A stretch of DNA of 64,000 nucleotides from assembly GCA_047495785.1 (NCBI GenBank), contig JBLDXI010000011.1, positions 558,001-622,000 of the forward strand. The letters run 5' to 3'. The stretch's first letter is position 1; every line of letters starts with the position of its first letter. The DNA is from Lepidodermella squamata (lineage: Eukaryota; Gastrotricha). Position numbers and translations under genes: made by a program. Below, piece after piece: positions 32,909 to 44,383 of this stretch. Below the pieces are notes generated by a model. It was not told the DNA's origin. It made no database searches and saw nothing but the letters and a program-made list of their open reading frames with translations.

Positions 32909-33099
32909 CAGACCAAACAATGACCTACATCTCGTGACCTGTGATAATATAAAATTTATTGGATAAAGCGAAAAATCCAGGTTTATTTCCAAGTTCTATC
33001 GTTTTTAAATTATAGGTACTCTCAGCAAACGTTGAGTGATCCAGTAATATGATGAGAAAATGAGGCATTTCCCTCCGGGTCACATGTAACGATATATTA

Positions 33100-36000
33100 T
33101 TACTTCGGGAAAAAAAATCCGACGACTATGACAACACTAGCCAGGTTCATGGCAGATATTGCGATCCTCTGATGTTCCTGGTCACTGAAAATCGCCCCAG
33201 CTATGACAACTCCGGCTGCGAGGAGCAGCACAATGCCGTAGAAGCACCTCACTACATTCTGCAAGTCACTGATCGCCTCAATCTTGATCTGGAAACATGA
33301 ATCCTAAGAAAGATCAAGTACGAAAAAGCTCTCAACTTACGTTTCTTAGCACGAAAGCTAAAAAGGTTCCCCGTAACACGAGAACCGTGAAGGTTGAACA
33401 AAACAGACCAATGATGACGCTAGCTGTTAAGCCCAGGCGATACAGGTGAGTGACTTCTCTATAGGCAATCGAGTTGTCGTCGGACAAGAATTTCGGCTGG
33501 CCGATTGCTGAATACGTTTCAATGGGATCTGCCGAGAACCACACCAAAAGGAGTACCAGGCTGATAGATACGAGCCCACCAATGTACATGTAGAACTTCC
33601 TCAGGCTAGCTTTCAGTGTTACCTCCTTTGTTCGCCCGGAAATCTTACTAGCTTTCGACTTGTGAGAGAAGCTACTAATCACTGTCAAATTGTCTCCATT
33701 TCGCTTCTTACCACCCTGCGCTTGAAACTGAAGATTGCCGAACTCTAGCTTGAATACAAGGCCCAGTAATATGAACATAATGCCCAACAGCAGAAACGAA
33801 AATGAAGCCATGTAACAAGCGGCCAATTTCGCGACGGCAATTTGAGGTAACAACAAGTTCGAAATAGTGAGAAATACGCTGCCAACGAAGATAAGTATTG
33901 AAGATTTCCGGCGAATCGCTGAATACGTGGATAAGACCACAGAGATTGTCAATTCTAAAGAGCTGAAAACTGTTATAGTGACGTAAGATTCAAACGAAAG
34001 CAACGGCTTCAAAATTTCGAAAATCTTCGCGGAATCACTAGGAGCGGAACCTGTCTTGGTTTGCCACTTCATTTTACCAGGGATAAAGTCGATTTTCCCG
34101 CTACGGCTGTTGAGTTTAGCAATTGGTATCATGTCCAATCTGAGAGATCCTGGGACAGGTTGGTACTGGAATACCCCTGTTACGACATTTCCTGCTGTAT
34201 TCAAAGTAGTTTCTCTTTCAAAACCGATATCTCCGATTTTGCTGGAGATTCTAGTCGAGAATAATGCTTCCTTCATTTTACCAACAATCGAAGAACCAGT
34301 ACTCCGAAATCTTTCTCCATTCGTAAGCCAATCTGTCAGTGATTGGTTTTCTTTCCCAAGAAGTTCCTGAGTAGAATTGAGTACATGAGCCGCGAGAAGA
34401 ACGCTGTCGTAGCAGTAATGACGAAGGCCCCATCCGTTCCGTAACTGCGGATTGTCGAGTCTCGCCAGCAAAGTTTCATCGAAATCCGATCCAGAATTTC
34501 CGAAAGAGTCCACCGCAGCCATTTGATCCAGTGCCATCATGTTCGAGTATCCAAAGGCGATGAAACTTTGCAGTACTTCCCTGAGCATTGTCTCAGTGCA
34601 CCAGGGTGAAAATCGCAGCGGGTCATTCGGGTTGAACGCAGTAAGGGTCGATGAGAAAATAACGTAACTAGGGCCGAAGAGTTTGTAGCGGTGCAGCCAG
34701 CACGCGATTCGAACAGCGGAGCTTGAGACTATGATGATAATTCTATGATCGGTCTTACTCATCTCCTCAACAGCTGCCCGAATGCTTTCAGAATCCGGTA
34801 GAGGGCCATTTACTAGCGGGATTTTGTAGAGCCCTGAGATGGTGATATTGAACTTTTTCTCGACAAGACTGGTGAATGTGTTATCGGAAATCAGCGTTGA
34901 ATCCCGTATGTCGGAAATCATCGCGAGTTTCCGCCATTTCATCACAGCCATGAATGCTGCTATGGATTCTTGAATTTCGTTGAGAGAGGGCGATGTTACG
35001 AAGAAGTTTTGAAAACGCCCACGTTTCGTAAATATTTCCGGCGGGACAGTGAATGGCGCAAACTAAAGGTATGAAAAGAATAAGGAATTTGAACTTTCAT
35101 TAGTAAAAAAATAAAATCAATAAATCAATAAAATAAAGGGTCGTTATATTCCTGCTTAAATAAGTACGCGTTTTTTGATATCCATACTTAAATAAGCACG
35201 CGTTATTTGATATTCGTACTTAAGCAGCTTTCCGCTTACGTAATATTCGAATTTTTTCGACGAAAATATTCAGCTTTTAAAACTGTGTAAGAATCATATC
35301 TCACCCAGGAAGCTGGGATAACTTGGACTTGTCAAATTTGATGGCAAAATCTGGGGTTTCTCCCTATTTTCATCAAGTTGGATCTAAGGTTCAGGACCTT
35401 TTAGGTTTCCTGAGCTTTCCAACCCTAATTTCATGTTTTTGGATGCAAATTTGACAAGTCCAAGTTATCTTAGCTTCCTGGGTGAGATATGATTCTTACA
35501 CAGTTTTAAAAGCTGAATATTATGGTCGAAAAATTTCGAATATTACGTAAGCGGAAAGCTGCTTAAGTACGAATATCAAAAAATGCGTACTTATTTAAGT
35601 ACGAATATCAAAAAATGCGTGCTTATTTAAGTACGAATATCCACTCCGTAAAATAATTAGTTAACAAAATTAGAAAATTAATAAAATTAGTTAATAAATA
35701 AAATTAATCAATTATCGAAAGCGTTCGGCTAGAGGCTGGAGCGAGCATTCAAGATATAGGTATCAATGAAATAAATAAAAAGGAACTTACACTAATGACA
35801 TTGAAATGCTGCAGAGTTTGAGCCAGGCCGTAGTGAACGGAACACGAGGCGAATAGGTAGATGGGCAGCCGGTCGCTGGCGAATTCGTTCGCCGACATTT
35901 CCGCAAAGAACCTGCGCATTGCCGTTGGTTCGTTGCACTATAAAATACGATTCATGTCAAATCTTCATTTCTATTCCAAGCTCACCATATCATCGATTGG

Positions 36001-36273
36001 ATCGATTACCAGCTCGATATCGGTCAGAAAGTTCGGCATTCGTTTGATGCTGTCGAGAGCGTATCGTACGCCTTCCGTACATATTGGACCGAGTGGATTC
36101 GTGAAGCCAGCGTAGTTGCAAGACAGTGGTATGCTGACGGTTGTGCGGCTCGCGTTGTAGCCAGTGGCGGTGATTCTACGCGGTATGGACGCATTCAGCG
36201 CAATTTTCGTCTGCGAATGTCCTATTTCGACATGCGTGAGGATAAGTATAACAGTTATCAGTCGTGGTGACAT
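33100..36273 (-). CDS. G1: class C (GABA-B-like) receptor
   Basis: Four phase-0 exons: 35986-36273, 35791-35937, 33341-35062 and 33100-33288, giving 781 residues. Signal peptide (MSPRLITVILILTHVEIGHS), a Venus-flytrap ligand-binding region of about 450 residues, then seven hydrophobic helices. The second exon holds CNEPTAMRRFF and the last exon ends the seventh helix with VVIVVGFFFPK. Compared with G2-G4 it is divergent and the only one with three introns. Ligand unknown; GABA-B-type class C receptors sense small molecules at the cell surface and couple to G proteins. The second intron carries a foldback element. Confidence 0.78.
35146..35642. mobile_element. foldback element in G1 intron 2
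   Basis: Two arms of about 195 bp form a long hairpin around a loop of about 105 bp. The outer part of each arm consists of three tandem units of about 31 bp containing CTTAAATAAG and TTTTTTGATAT. Inner arms read CAGCTTTCCGCTTACGTAAT and complement. No coding capacity and no target duplication recognised. Confidence 0.8.
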
Positions 36274-37283
36274 TTCAACTATGTCAGAGATCAGAGAAAA
36301 TGGGAAGATTCGCGTGTTATATCGAACAAGAAACTAGGGGCAGGAAGTAATAACTGACGCATTATCGCGTGCGCGTCTTTGAGTGTCTGTGTTGTGTTAA
36401 GCTAATGAAGGCGTGGCAAACTGAACGCTGATGGTAATCGGAAATGGGGCATGGGGACATTGCGATGGGTATTACATTCGAACGTTGTGTCGAATGAATT
36501 CACGAGTCTTTTCCGTAAACCAGTCGTGAAATTCTTTCCTCGGAAGTTACTTACTCAGTCATTCATCAACTGATTTTCCTGTCACAGGATAGTCTGTGTT
36601 TCAATCCGCTCAGCACGTGGGCCGCTAAAAGCCCGTTGTCATTATGTGTACTGGCTTGAAGCCAAGCTGTCCTTCATATAAGGATTATGTATGATACTAA
36701 AATCGAAATGATTATCACAGAGAGCGAAGCATGACAGCCGAACTGGTGAGGATAAGGGAAATCGCCCCCCTTTGACTGAGTTCACCTATTGAACTGGTAG
36801 GGATGATCCCTAACATCCCTAGTGGCACTTCGCTCCCTAGATTATCAGATTCGGAACATGTATCCCCTGCCCAAAGAGCATCCCCAAAGAGAATCACCGA
36901 ACTAAGGGGTATTTTCGGGGCCTAATTTTATGACCGAAAAGTCTGTGGTTTTTTTTTTGGGGGGGGGGGGGGTTCACTTTGGCATTGCGAACTGGGGGTA
37001 CGATACCCCCATTTCGATGCCCTTACAGATGCCCTTACAGGATCTCATAGACTTATCATATCTTACAACTCAAACTTTCATTGAACTTTCATTACAACTC
37101 AAACTGATGATTCCCAACTGAAATACCGGAAAAATTCGGTATGTTTTGTTGTTTATTTCGAACCGACATGAAATGTGTTACTAAAATGATGTATTCCAAT
37201 AACGCTGATCGAGTAAATAGTTCATGAATTAGGCATTCAAAGGTAAAATAGTTGAAAATTCATTGGAAAATGGTGAACAAATG
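36274..37283. other. intergenic, G1 to C-type lectin
   Basis: Contains repeat R2 (36898-37012) and, just before it, a short self-complementary stretch around TAGGGATGATCCCTA. No gene seen. Confidence 0.4.
36898..37012. repeat. dispersed repeat R2, copy 1
   Basis: Same order of blocks as 60664-60775: GAACTA(A/G)GGGGTATTTTCGG, TTTATGACC(G/A)AA, a homopolymer run (T then G), CACTTTGGC and GAACT(A/-)GGGGGTACGATACCCC. The first and last blocks both contain GAACT...GGGGGTA. Confidence 0.7.
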
Positions 37284-38499
37284 TCAGACTTCGACGAATC
37301 GTTCGCAAATGGCGGCGTCGATTTTTTCGATGCAAGCGCTGCTTTTCAAGTAGTAGCCAGCCGCATAGCCATCGTAGGGCTTGAAAAAGCGGTACAGGCC
37401 ACACGCACGGCCCTTTTTCGGCTCATCAGGGCCCCATTGGTAGGTGAGCGGCGTGAAATCAGCGCCGTCAATCCAGCCGTAAACTTTGAACTCGACATAC
37501 TTCAAGCCGATCCAGGCCGATTTCAAGTGAGAGTGTTTCAAAATCGATTGAATTGCCGCGTGTTCTTCTTTTGTTTTAACAGTTGCTAGTTGGCCGTTCT
37601 GATCGACACATTTCGCCTTGGCTTCGTACCAGTTGAGGCGCGATTTGATGAGGAAATAGCCCTTTTCAGCTGTCTGGCATGAATTGAACGTTTTGAAGAC
37701 GATGTTAGGCGGGAATTGGTATTCGAAGTTGCTGAAACAGCCGGTTGAATTTGAACGGCAAATTACTGTGCCATCATACGAGACGCATCGATCGAACCCA
37801 ATCTGGTGCCAAGGACAGATTGTAAAAAATTGCACAATTGTTTCGATTAAAAAAATTCAAAAATATGTATTTATTTTTTTAATTAACTAATAAATTCACT
37901 TAATTTAAATAATTAAAATTAAAAAAATTAATCAAATAATTTGAAGATGAGATTTTTAGAATACCTTATAAATTTTCAAAATTTTCCTAAAAATGTGAGA
38001 GGATTTTGTTTAATTACCTAAGAAATACTTTTATGAAAATCCCAATTGCTTAAAAAATGTGAGAGCATTATTCAATTTATGGAAATTAAACTAAATTCTG
38101 GTGTCGAGTTTAAATTTTCTTTAAAAATTCCTTAAAACTCCCCTACCCGTTAAATTAATTTTTCTTAATTTCCGATTAAAAAATCAAATAATCGAAAATA
38201 TTTTATAACGAATTATTTCATACCTCTGGCGTTGTAGTTGTCGATTCAACGGGTGTTGTCGTTTCGCATGTCGGGTGTTCGTCCCAAAACTTCGGTGATT
38301 TTCCGATGTTGATGCGGTTTATATTGCGGCTTTTGTTCTTAATCTTGATGTTAATCGCATTCGGTCTCACGGCCTGTTCGAAAACTGATAGGAAATAAAA
38401 ACCAGGTAATTAATTACTTAACAAAAAATTAGAAAATAATTTTTTACCGCAAATTGCAGGGCCGATAACAAAAACCAGATAAAACAGTGAAAGCTTCAT
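37284..38499 (-). CDS. secreted C-type lectin-domain protein
   Basis: Exons 38448-38499, 38224-38384 and 37284-37802 give about 243 residues. Signal peptide (MKLSLFYLVFVIGPAIC), a basic stretch, a short Thr-rich linker (ETTTPVESTTTTPE) and a C-type lectin domain with YFLIKSRLNWYEAKAKC, WIGL and terminal AAICE. The usual Ca-dependent sugar-binding EPN/QPD and WND motifs are not evident (DEPKKG and SACIEKIDA at those places), so carbohydrate binding in the canonical way is doubtful. The exon 3 acceptor (CACCAG) is the least certain part. Confidence 0.75.
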
Positions 38500-38799
38500 T
38501 GAAATTAAACGATGTAAAATTTAAAACGATACAAAAAGTAATAACTGCGGTTAGTAACTAAATAATTGCTAAAATGATTTAAATTGCTCAGTTTTAAGGT
38601 GTTTTTCAATTGGCATGTCGCGTGCCAATTTGTGGACCAGCCACACGATCATTGATAACCTAGATTTTGCCACTGTAAGTGCAATAAAATTTATTTACAC
38701 CCATTTTACGCAGCCAATTTATGAATGAAAAATTAAATTTTTTCCCCAATTTTTCAACATTTTATTCAGAGTTTTCTGATGAGAAATAAATATTCGGCA

Positions 38800-41172
38800 T
38801 CATTGTGTTAGTGTGCACAGTTTCTGATTAATTACGGCCATAATGTCGCGACCAAACGTCAACGCGAAGGACGTGATTGAAATCAATAAAGCTACAACAG
38901 CATTCAAAATTTGCTGTGAAATCACGTCATTTATCACAAAATTCAGCATTACAGCAGCTGCGAGTAGCGTTGAAGTATTAACCACAGCCAAACTCAACGG
39001 TTTGATATCCCCACGTTTTCTATTCCGAAACTGCACGACTACGGCTGCGAAGAAAACAATGGCCTGTAAGGCGATAACAGCTCCAAGCCAGATTTCAAAA
39101 TTTGTGCTCAAACAGGTCTCAACCTTTAGATCAAGGTAGAAATCGTTGTTTGAATCGTATATGTAGATAGGGCCATTCTTCAGACTAATTGTTTGCGTAA
39201 TAGGCCGGTCGAATCCTAGCCAAAAGGTCCCAATCAAAAAGAAAAAGAGCCAGATCGAAACCGTACAAAGAATCTGAGCCTTTCGTAAATTTTGGTAAAT
39301 TGCCAATGGAATCAGTTCCAATTGGCTGGTACTTATTGGGTTCAGCTGTATTGAAGCTCGGTATAAGGACTGCCGTCTTGGGTCAGGCCTAAATGCGGTA
39401 TCCACAGCTAAACTTGGAGATCGATGCATTATGTTACCTATACTTGGCCTGGCTTGGGACATTCGAAGGTCGATTCGAGCCAGGCGAATTAGGACTTGGA
39501 AGAAGATTCCAAGACCTTGGAACGCTAATGAAGCTAGGATACAAGCAATCCTCAAGGAGCATAGGCTATCATCGGAATTATGGACCAAAACTATGGCGGA
39601 AATGTTGGCGAGCAAGAGAGCGGTCAAAAAGCTGAATTTTGCCAAAAATTCAAGCGAATAGTATCGATGGTTATCGTGGCTGACGATGGCGCCTCTCCAG
39701 AGCATGAAAAATACTAAAATCTCCAATAAGCTCAAACCAGAGGCCAAACACTCGAAAGTAGTCACTACCTCCCTCGCAACAAACGATTCCTCAACAAAAG
39801 TAGGAGGGAAAGATATAGGAGGATTGCCATCCTTACTCTGCCAAGGCATTCTAGCGACCAGTTTAGTTACCGAATAGCTGCTTGGGTCTAAACAGTTTCG
39901 TGATGGGTCGCGGTTCACCAGGGCGAGGACTTCGTAAATTCCTTGGTCCTGAGACCAGTGAACTACCGACTGAGGCTCGTCATCAGGTTCCAACCGCCTC
40001 GACCACCTCTGTTGCCCGGTTCGAATTACGAATGGCTCTAGTTTTGCCGTAGTCGCATTAGCAATATCGGATACAAGTTTAGGATTGGTCGAGTAATCAT
40101 GCAAGGTCAAATTCAATCTCGCGAGATTTTTCTCAGTTTCGTGAAGAGAAAGTATTGCATTCAGCATTGCATCATGGCAGGTCTCTCTTATCGAGAAATC
40201 CTGCGATAAATCAGCGCCTGGACCATATTTTGCATCTAACATGGCTTCAAACTCAACGTTATCGTAGCCTAGACTCGTTTTGCCGTAGTTTTTGTGAGCA
40301 AACATGCTTTGCGATATCATAATCGTGTATTGCAGCTGTTCGATGATCATTAGCCTGGTGCAGCCTTTGATCAGGGTTGGCAGAACTCCGTCTGGGTAGA
40401 ACATAATGCTGGTCGTAGTCAAAAACACGTACCTAGCCCCAGTGAGGCCATTCAAGTAGGAAACACATAGGAACCGGATGACCAGTTCCATTGTCGAAGT
40501 CTCAACAGCAATTATTCGCAAATCGCTCGAAATGATAGATTTTATGACATTTTGGTCGAAATCCGCCACTGCGTTGATCCAAGGTACGGCTACTCCGTTA
40601 GCTATTAGGAGATTCTGCAACTCAACAGCTCCTCTGTAATCCCGAAAACTCGAAGCTGTAGTCAGAATAGCAATTCTGTCCCATTTTCCGATTTGTTTGA
40701 TGAAAACCAGCCTGGAGAATATTACAACATCTGTTGTAGCTCTCACGTGGTACAGATTGGGGTAGGTCACCCTATCTCCAGCCATGGCTGAACAACCCGT
40801 CGCGATACTGATCGTGTTGAAGTAGTGAAAGGTCGCAGCTGCTCTCTGGCAGCCAGTTGAAGACCACGGTCCAACTATAACAGGAGCTGCAATCTTCTCG
40901 AAAGCCCTCTGGAAATTTGCGATTTCTCTCAAAGCGACTAAAGAGTTGGACCCTTCATCTTTGAAAATAGGGACGATGTTGTATTCGGGTAAGATGTCTG
41001 ATCGATTGTTTGCCACATCAACAGCGACTTGCATAGCTGCCTGGCATAGTTTCCCGTTTCTAGGCTCACTGCCAGTGAATGTTATCAGCGATAATACAGC
41101 CAGGTCTCCTGGTTTTTTCAGCGATTTGGAAATTGCGAATAGAAGACAGAAGCTTAGAAAACGAGCGAGCAT
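38800..41172 (-). CDS. G2: class C (GABA-B-like) receptor, intronless
   Basis: Single exon, 790 residues. Signal peptide (MLARFLSFCLLFAISKS), ligand-binding region to about residue 470, then seven helices from about 500 (for example FECLASGLSLLEILVFF, SFLTALLLANISAIVLV, WLFFFLIGTFWLGF, AVVALLISITSFALTF). An extracellular stretch NGPIYIYDSNNDFYLDL lies between helices 4 and 5. The Venus-flytrap part is almost the same as in G3, while helices differ much more. No intron, in contrast to G1 and G4, so intron loss or retroposition is possible. Cell-surface receptor; ligand unknown. Confidence 0.85.
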   Translation of the reverse strand: MLARFLSFCLLFAISKSLKKPGDLAVLSLITFTGSEPRNGKLCQAAMQVAVDVANNRSDILPEYNIVPIFKDEGSNSLVALREIANFQRAFEKIAAPVIVGPWSSTGCQRAAATFHYFNTISIATGCSAMAGDRVTYPNLYHVRATTDVVIFSRLVFIKQIGKWDRIAILTTASSFRDYRGAVELQNLLIANGVAVPWINAVADFDQNVIKSIISSDLRIIAVETSTMELVIRFLCVSYLNGLTGARYVFLTTTSIMFYPDGVLPTLIKGCTRLMIIEQLQYTIMISQSMFAHKNYGKTSLGYDNVEFEAMLDAKYGPGADLSQDFSIRETCHDAMLNAILSLHETEKNLARLNLTLHDYSTNPKLVSDIANATTAKLEPFVIRTGQQRWSRRLEPDDEPQSVVHWSQDQGIYEVLALVNRDPSRNCLDPSSYSVTKLVARMPWQSKDGNPPISFPPTFVEESFVAREVVTTFECLASGLSLLEILVFFMLWRGAIVSHDNHRYYSLEFLAKFSFLTALLLANISAIVLVHNSDDSLCSLRIACILASLAFQGLGIFFQVLIRLARIDLRMSQARPSIGNIMHRSPSLAVDTAFRPDPRRQSLYRASIQLNPISTSQLELIPLAIYQNLRKAQILCTVSIWLFFFLIGTFWLGFDRPITQTISLKNGPIYIYDSNNDFYLDLKVETCLSTNFEIWLGAVIALQAIVFFAAVVVQFRNRKRGDIKPLSLAVVNTSTLLAAAVMLNFVINDVISQQILNAVVALLISITSFALTFGRDIMAVINQKLCTLTQ

Positions 41173-43186
41173 TTGAGAGCATTGAAAACAATGAACTTGA
41201 ACTTTATCGCATTTAATAGCTATATCTTACCATATGCTAGACTATGAATTTTTTCTGGCTTTTTTGATGGAACGAAAGATCATGCGATCTCAGGAAGGAA
41301 ACGCTGGCATGTGCACTTTGAAACGTCTGGACATTTACGGCAGGAAATATCATTTTACAGTTGAGTGACTTGAGTTTCACACGAATTGTGCAACAATTTG
41401 AGAAAAACGATGGCTGAATCTACTCTGAAGTTGTGCATGATTTTTTTTGTATATAGCAGCCAAGATATGCGAGACAATATCATTGTTCTGAATGTCGACA
41501 TTATTTGCGACATTACAGAAAATGACGAGTCATTGAAACTTAGACGAAATTTTAAAAGTCTATATATGCATATATGTCTATAGTCTATATTTACTACAAA
41601 GCCTTGTTACGTAACTTTCCAAATTTGTTATCAAAAATGGCCCTTGAATGTTTGCGTTTGGTAAAAAGATGATAATGTCCCAAAAATCCAAATTTAAATG
41701 TGATCAATTGTTGACCAAGTGAGCTTTGAGTTAGTCTTGGGTTAGCCCTGACTGAAAAATGAGCCAACAGAGAAGCTCTGCCTTTTGTTGAGCCTTCTGC
41801 CCTTTCCCTGATGGAATCTGGAATCTGTATGAATATCATAGATTAGATTTATTTCAACACAAAAGATCAAACTGAAGTTTCCATGAGTTACAAAACAGCA
41901 GATGTATTGTTAAGATTGGGCCCAGACAATTCTGAGCTCCTTCATCAAATTAACAAAAATGGGCAACGTTAATGGATCTCGGATTTTGGTTATGCATGGA
42001 CACTTATCATAACGCACCACGTTTCCGACTTCATCGATCCCCCGCGCTGCTTTTCTTGTTCATAGAACGAACTGCAATGTTCATTCTCGACAATCCCTGC
42101 ACTTGCAGCACTTATTCATTCATTCCCACGAAGAGCAGCTGCCAAAAAAAAACAATCAACGTGTTTTCTACATACCAGCATAACGACGTTTATTTGATCG
42201 GAAATGAAAGAATGCGGACTGGGGTTTATTGATACAGCGCGGTGAGTAAGTTATCACATGACAACCTTCCGAAGCGCGCATCTGAAAAAACCGCAAAACG
42301 TTTGTTGACCTAAATAGAAATGCTCGTTAGATTCCACGCCGTTCTGTATCATTTTTTGTTGTAAATTTCGAATTTCCACGTTCAATACCTCAAATATTCC
42401 CCATTCTCCTTAAACAACGGAAAGCTCCATAGTATTAAAGGCATGTCTTACCGTTCGAGGTTACATTGGAGACGCCAGCTTGATTCTGCTGCCATTTTTA
42501 ATAAACAATGATGCTTCAGAGTTCAGAGACAATCGGCAGATAGTAGAAAGAATTTTTAACTGATACAAGAGCAATTGAAATTCAACATTTAAATTGTTCA
42601 AAACTCACTCTGTCAACATTGATGGCTATTAGCAGTAATTATCTCCATAATATGACATTTGACAAGCGAAAAGTGGGGTTTGGCGAATTTTTTGAAATTT
42701 CAGGACAATTCCAAAGAAAAGATTATTGAACCTCTTGAAGCTTTTTATAACTGCTTCCATAATTTCTAATTATAGAACTTCATAGACCCTAGAGGCTAGA
42801 TCCCGAATGATTGGCTGATTGAAACATTTCAAAATTTTCGAGGTGTCTCGTGCCAGGCAGGTGCCTGCATTTTCTCCAAATCCTCCACAATTTTGACCTT
42901 TTCAACTTCGATTTGACTCCAAAATCCGTCCGGTTTAGAGAGTCCGGTTTAGACGGGCAAAATGATCCACACATCGGATAAGGCCACCCGAAAACGTCCG
43001 GTTTAGACAACTTTCACTGTGGTAAGGTTCCAAACTTTCTTTACTGATCTTCAAAGCAACATGACACTCACACAATCTGCTATCCCGCCTTTCACTTGTT
43101 ATAACGGTCTTATATATAGGAAAATTATTTATAAGTGCAGAATTCGTGACCGAAATATATCAATCTGCAGTTGCTACAAAGAAGAG
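41173..43186. other. intergenic, G2 to channel gene
   Basis: No gene recognised. AT-rich TATATATGCATATATG near 41560. Three direct copies of GTCCGGTTTAGA (42928, 42942, 42996) lie within 260 bp upstream of the channel ATG. Confidence 0.4.
42928..43007 (+). repeat. three direct copies of GTCCGGTTTAGA
   Basis: Exact 12-bp motif at 42928, 42942 and 42996, ending about 180 bp before the ATG of the channel gene. Could be regulatory or part of a small repeat. Confidence 0.5.
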
Positions 43187-44383
43187 ATGGTTTTAGCAAG
43201 AACTTTCGGACCAGTTCTGATGATCATCGCGCTGGTACCTATAGCTAGCAAGGCGGATCTCGAATTCGAGACGAGCGAACTATTGCTGCGAACCTTCCGT
43301 GAATCGTGCCCATACGCTTTCTACAAGTGGCTGCCCATCTATCGATTTAATGGCTTCACAACAAGGCCCATTTATGTCGGACCGACCGTGTCGCTGAAAA
43401 AACCTGTTGATATCCGCGAAACAAGCCGTCAAATGGGAGTTCTCGCTCTCTTTGAAGTGATGTGGTATTGGCCGTGCAATATAACTGATTTCTGTGCAAA
43501 GCTTGCGCCGGTCAACATTACTGATTGCTCTGCCCCGGATGATATAGATTTCCGAATAGACGTACCGACCGACGAGGTTTGGGTTCCAAGTTTTTCCCAC
43601 ATGAACGCAGTGTCCGGGGTTAAGGCATTGACTGAGTGAGTTAGTACGTATTTTCTTCGACTGTAAATTGCCCTTTTGTTCAGGTTTAATACCCAGTCGA
43701 AGGTTAAAATCTTCCCGTTTTCCTCTACGTCAAGATGGGGCACTTCAGCCAAACTGGAATCTCAATGCTCGGAAAACACTGAAATATCTAAATTTCCGTT
43801 CGATACCTTCGAATGCACTATCGACTTTATGGGCAGGGCTACTGCTATCATAGACAGATATTCAGTCGAAATTGAATTTAAGCAAGACGAGGCAGTCAGC
43901 AGTGTTTGGACTTACAGGCGTTTTCAAAATCATTCAGATGATGGAATTAGCATCAATATTCAGTTGTCATTCAAACGCAGGCCGGGGTTCGTCGTTCAAC
44001 AAGTAATTGTGCCCTGTTACATCTTAGCCGTGCTTCAAATTCTAGGCCTGATAATGCCTGCTAAAATGCCAGACCGGCCTGTTTACAGCATCACAGTCGT
44101 CCTAGCGTTTTTCGTCATTCTCGGTATGATTTTCGAAGCGATTCCTCCCTCACCAGAGCCAATTTACCTGGTATTACTCGTCGAGGCAAAAATTAGTATC
44201 GGAGGTTTGATCACTCTGTACACACTCGTCACACTACGCTATGCGAAGCGGAAGCTATCGAATGTAGTGCTGGTGCAAGCGTTGCCTATTTCATTGGAGA
44301 GACTGGATTTAGTTGCAGCCATCGCATTTGTTGCCGTCTCTTGCATAATCGATGGAGTTCTGTTCAGAAAAATGATGGAGTGA
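43187..44383 (+). CDS. pentameric (Cys-loop) ligand-gated ion channel subunit
   Basis: Exons 43187-43635 and 43684-44383 (48-bp intron) give 382 residues. I chose the ATG at 43187 because it opens a signal peptide (VLARTFGPVLMIIALVPIAS). The extracellular part has DVPTDEVWVPSF and a Cys-loop with FPFDTFEC. Four helices follow: M1 VIVPCYILAVLQILGLIM, M2 SITVVLAFFVILGMIF, M3 LVEAKISIGGLITLY, M4 LVAAIAFVAVSCIIDG. The M3-M4 loop is only about 25 residues. An Asp precedes M2 (MPDRPVYS) where cation channels have Glu, so cation selectivity is inferred. The two loop cysteines are separated by 15 residues, not 13. Ligand unknown. Confidence 0.82.
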
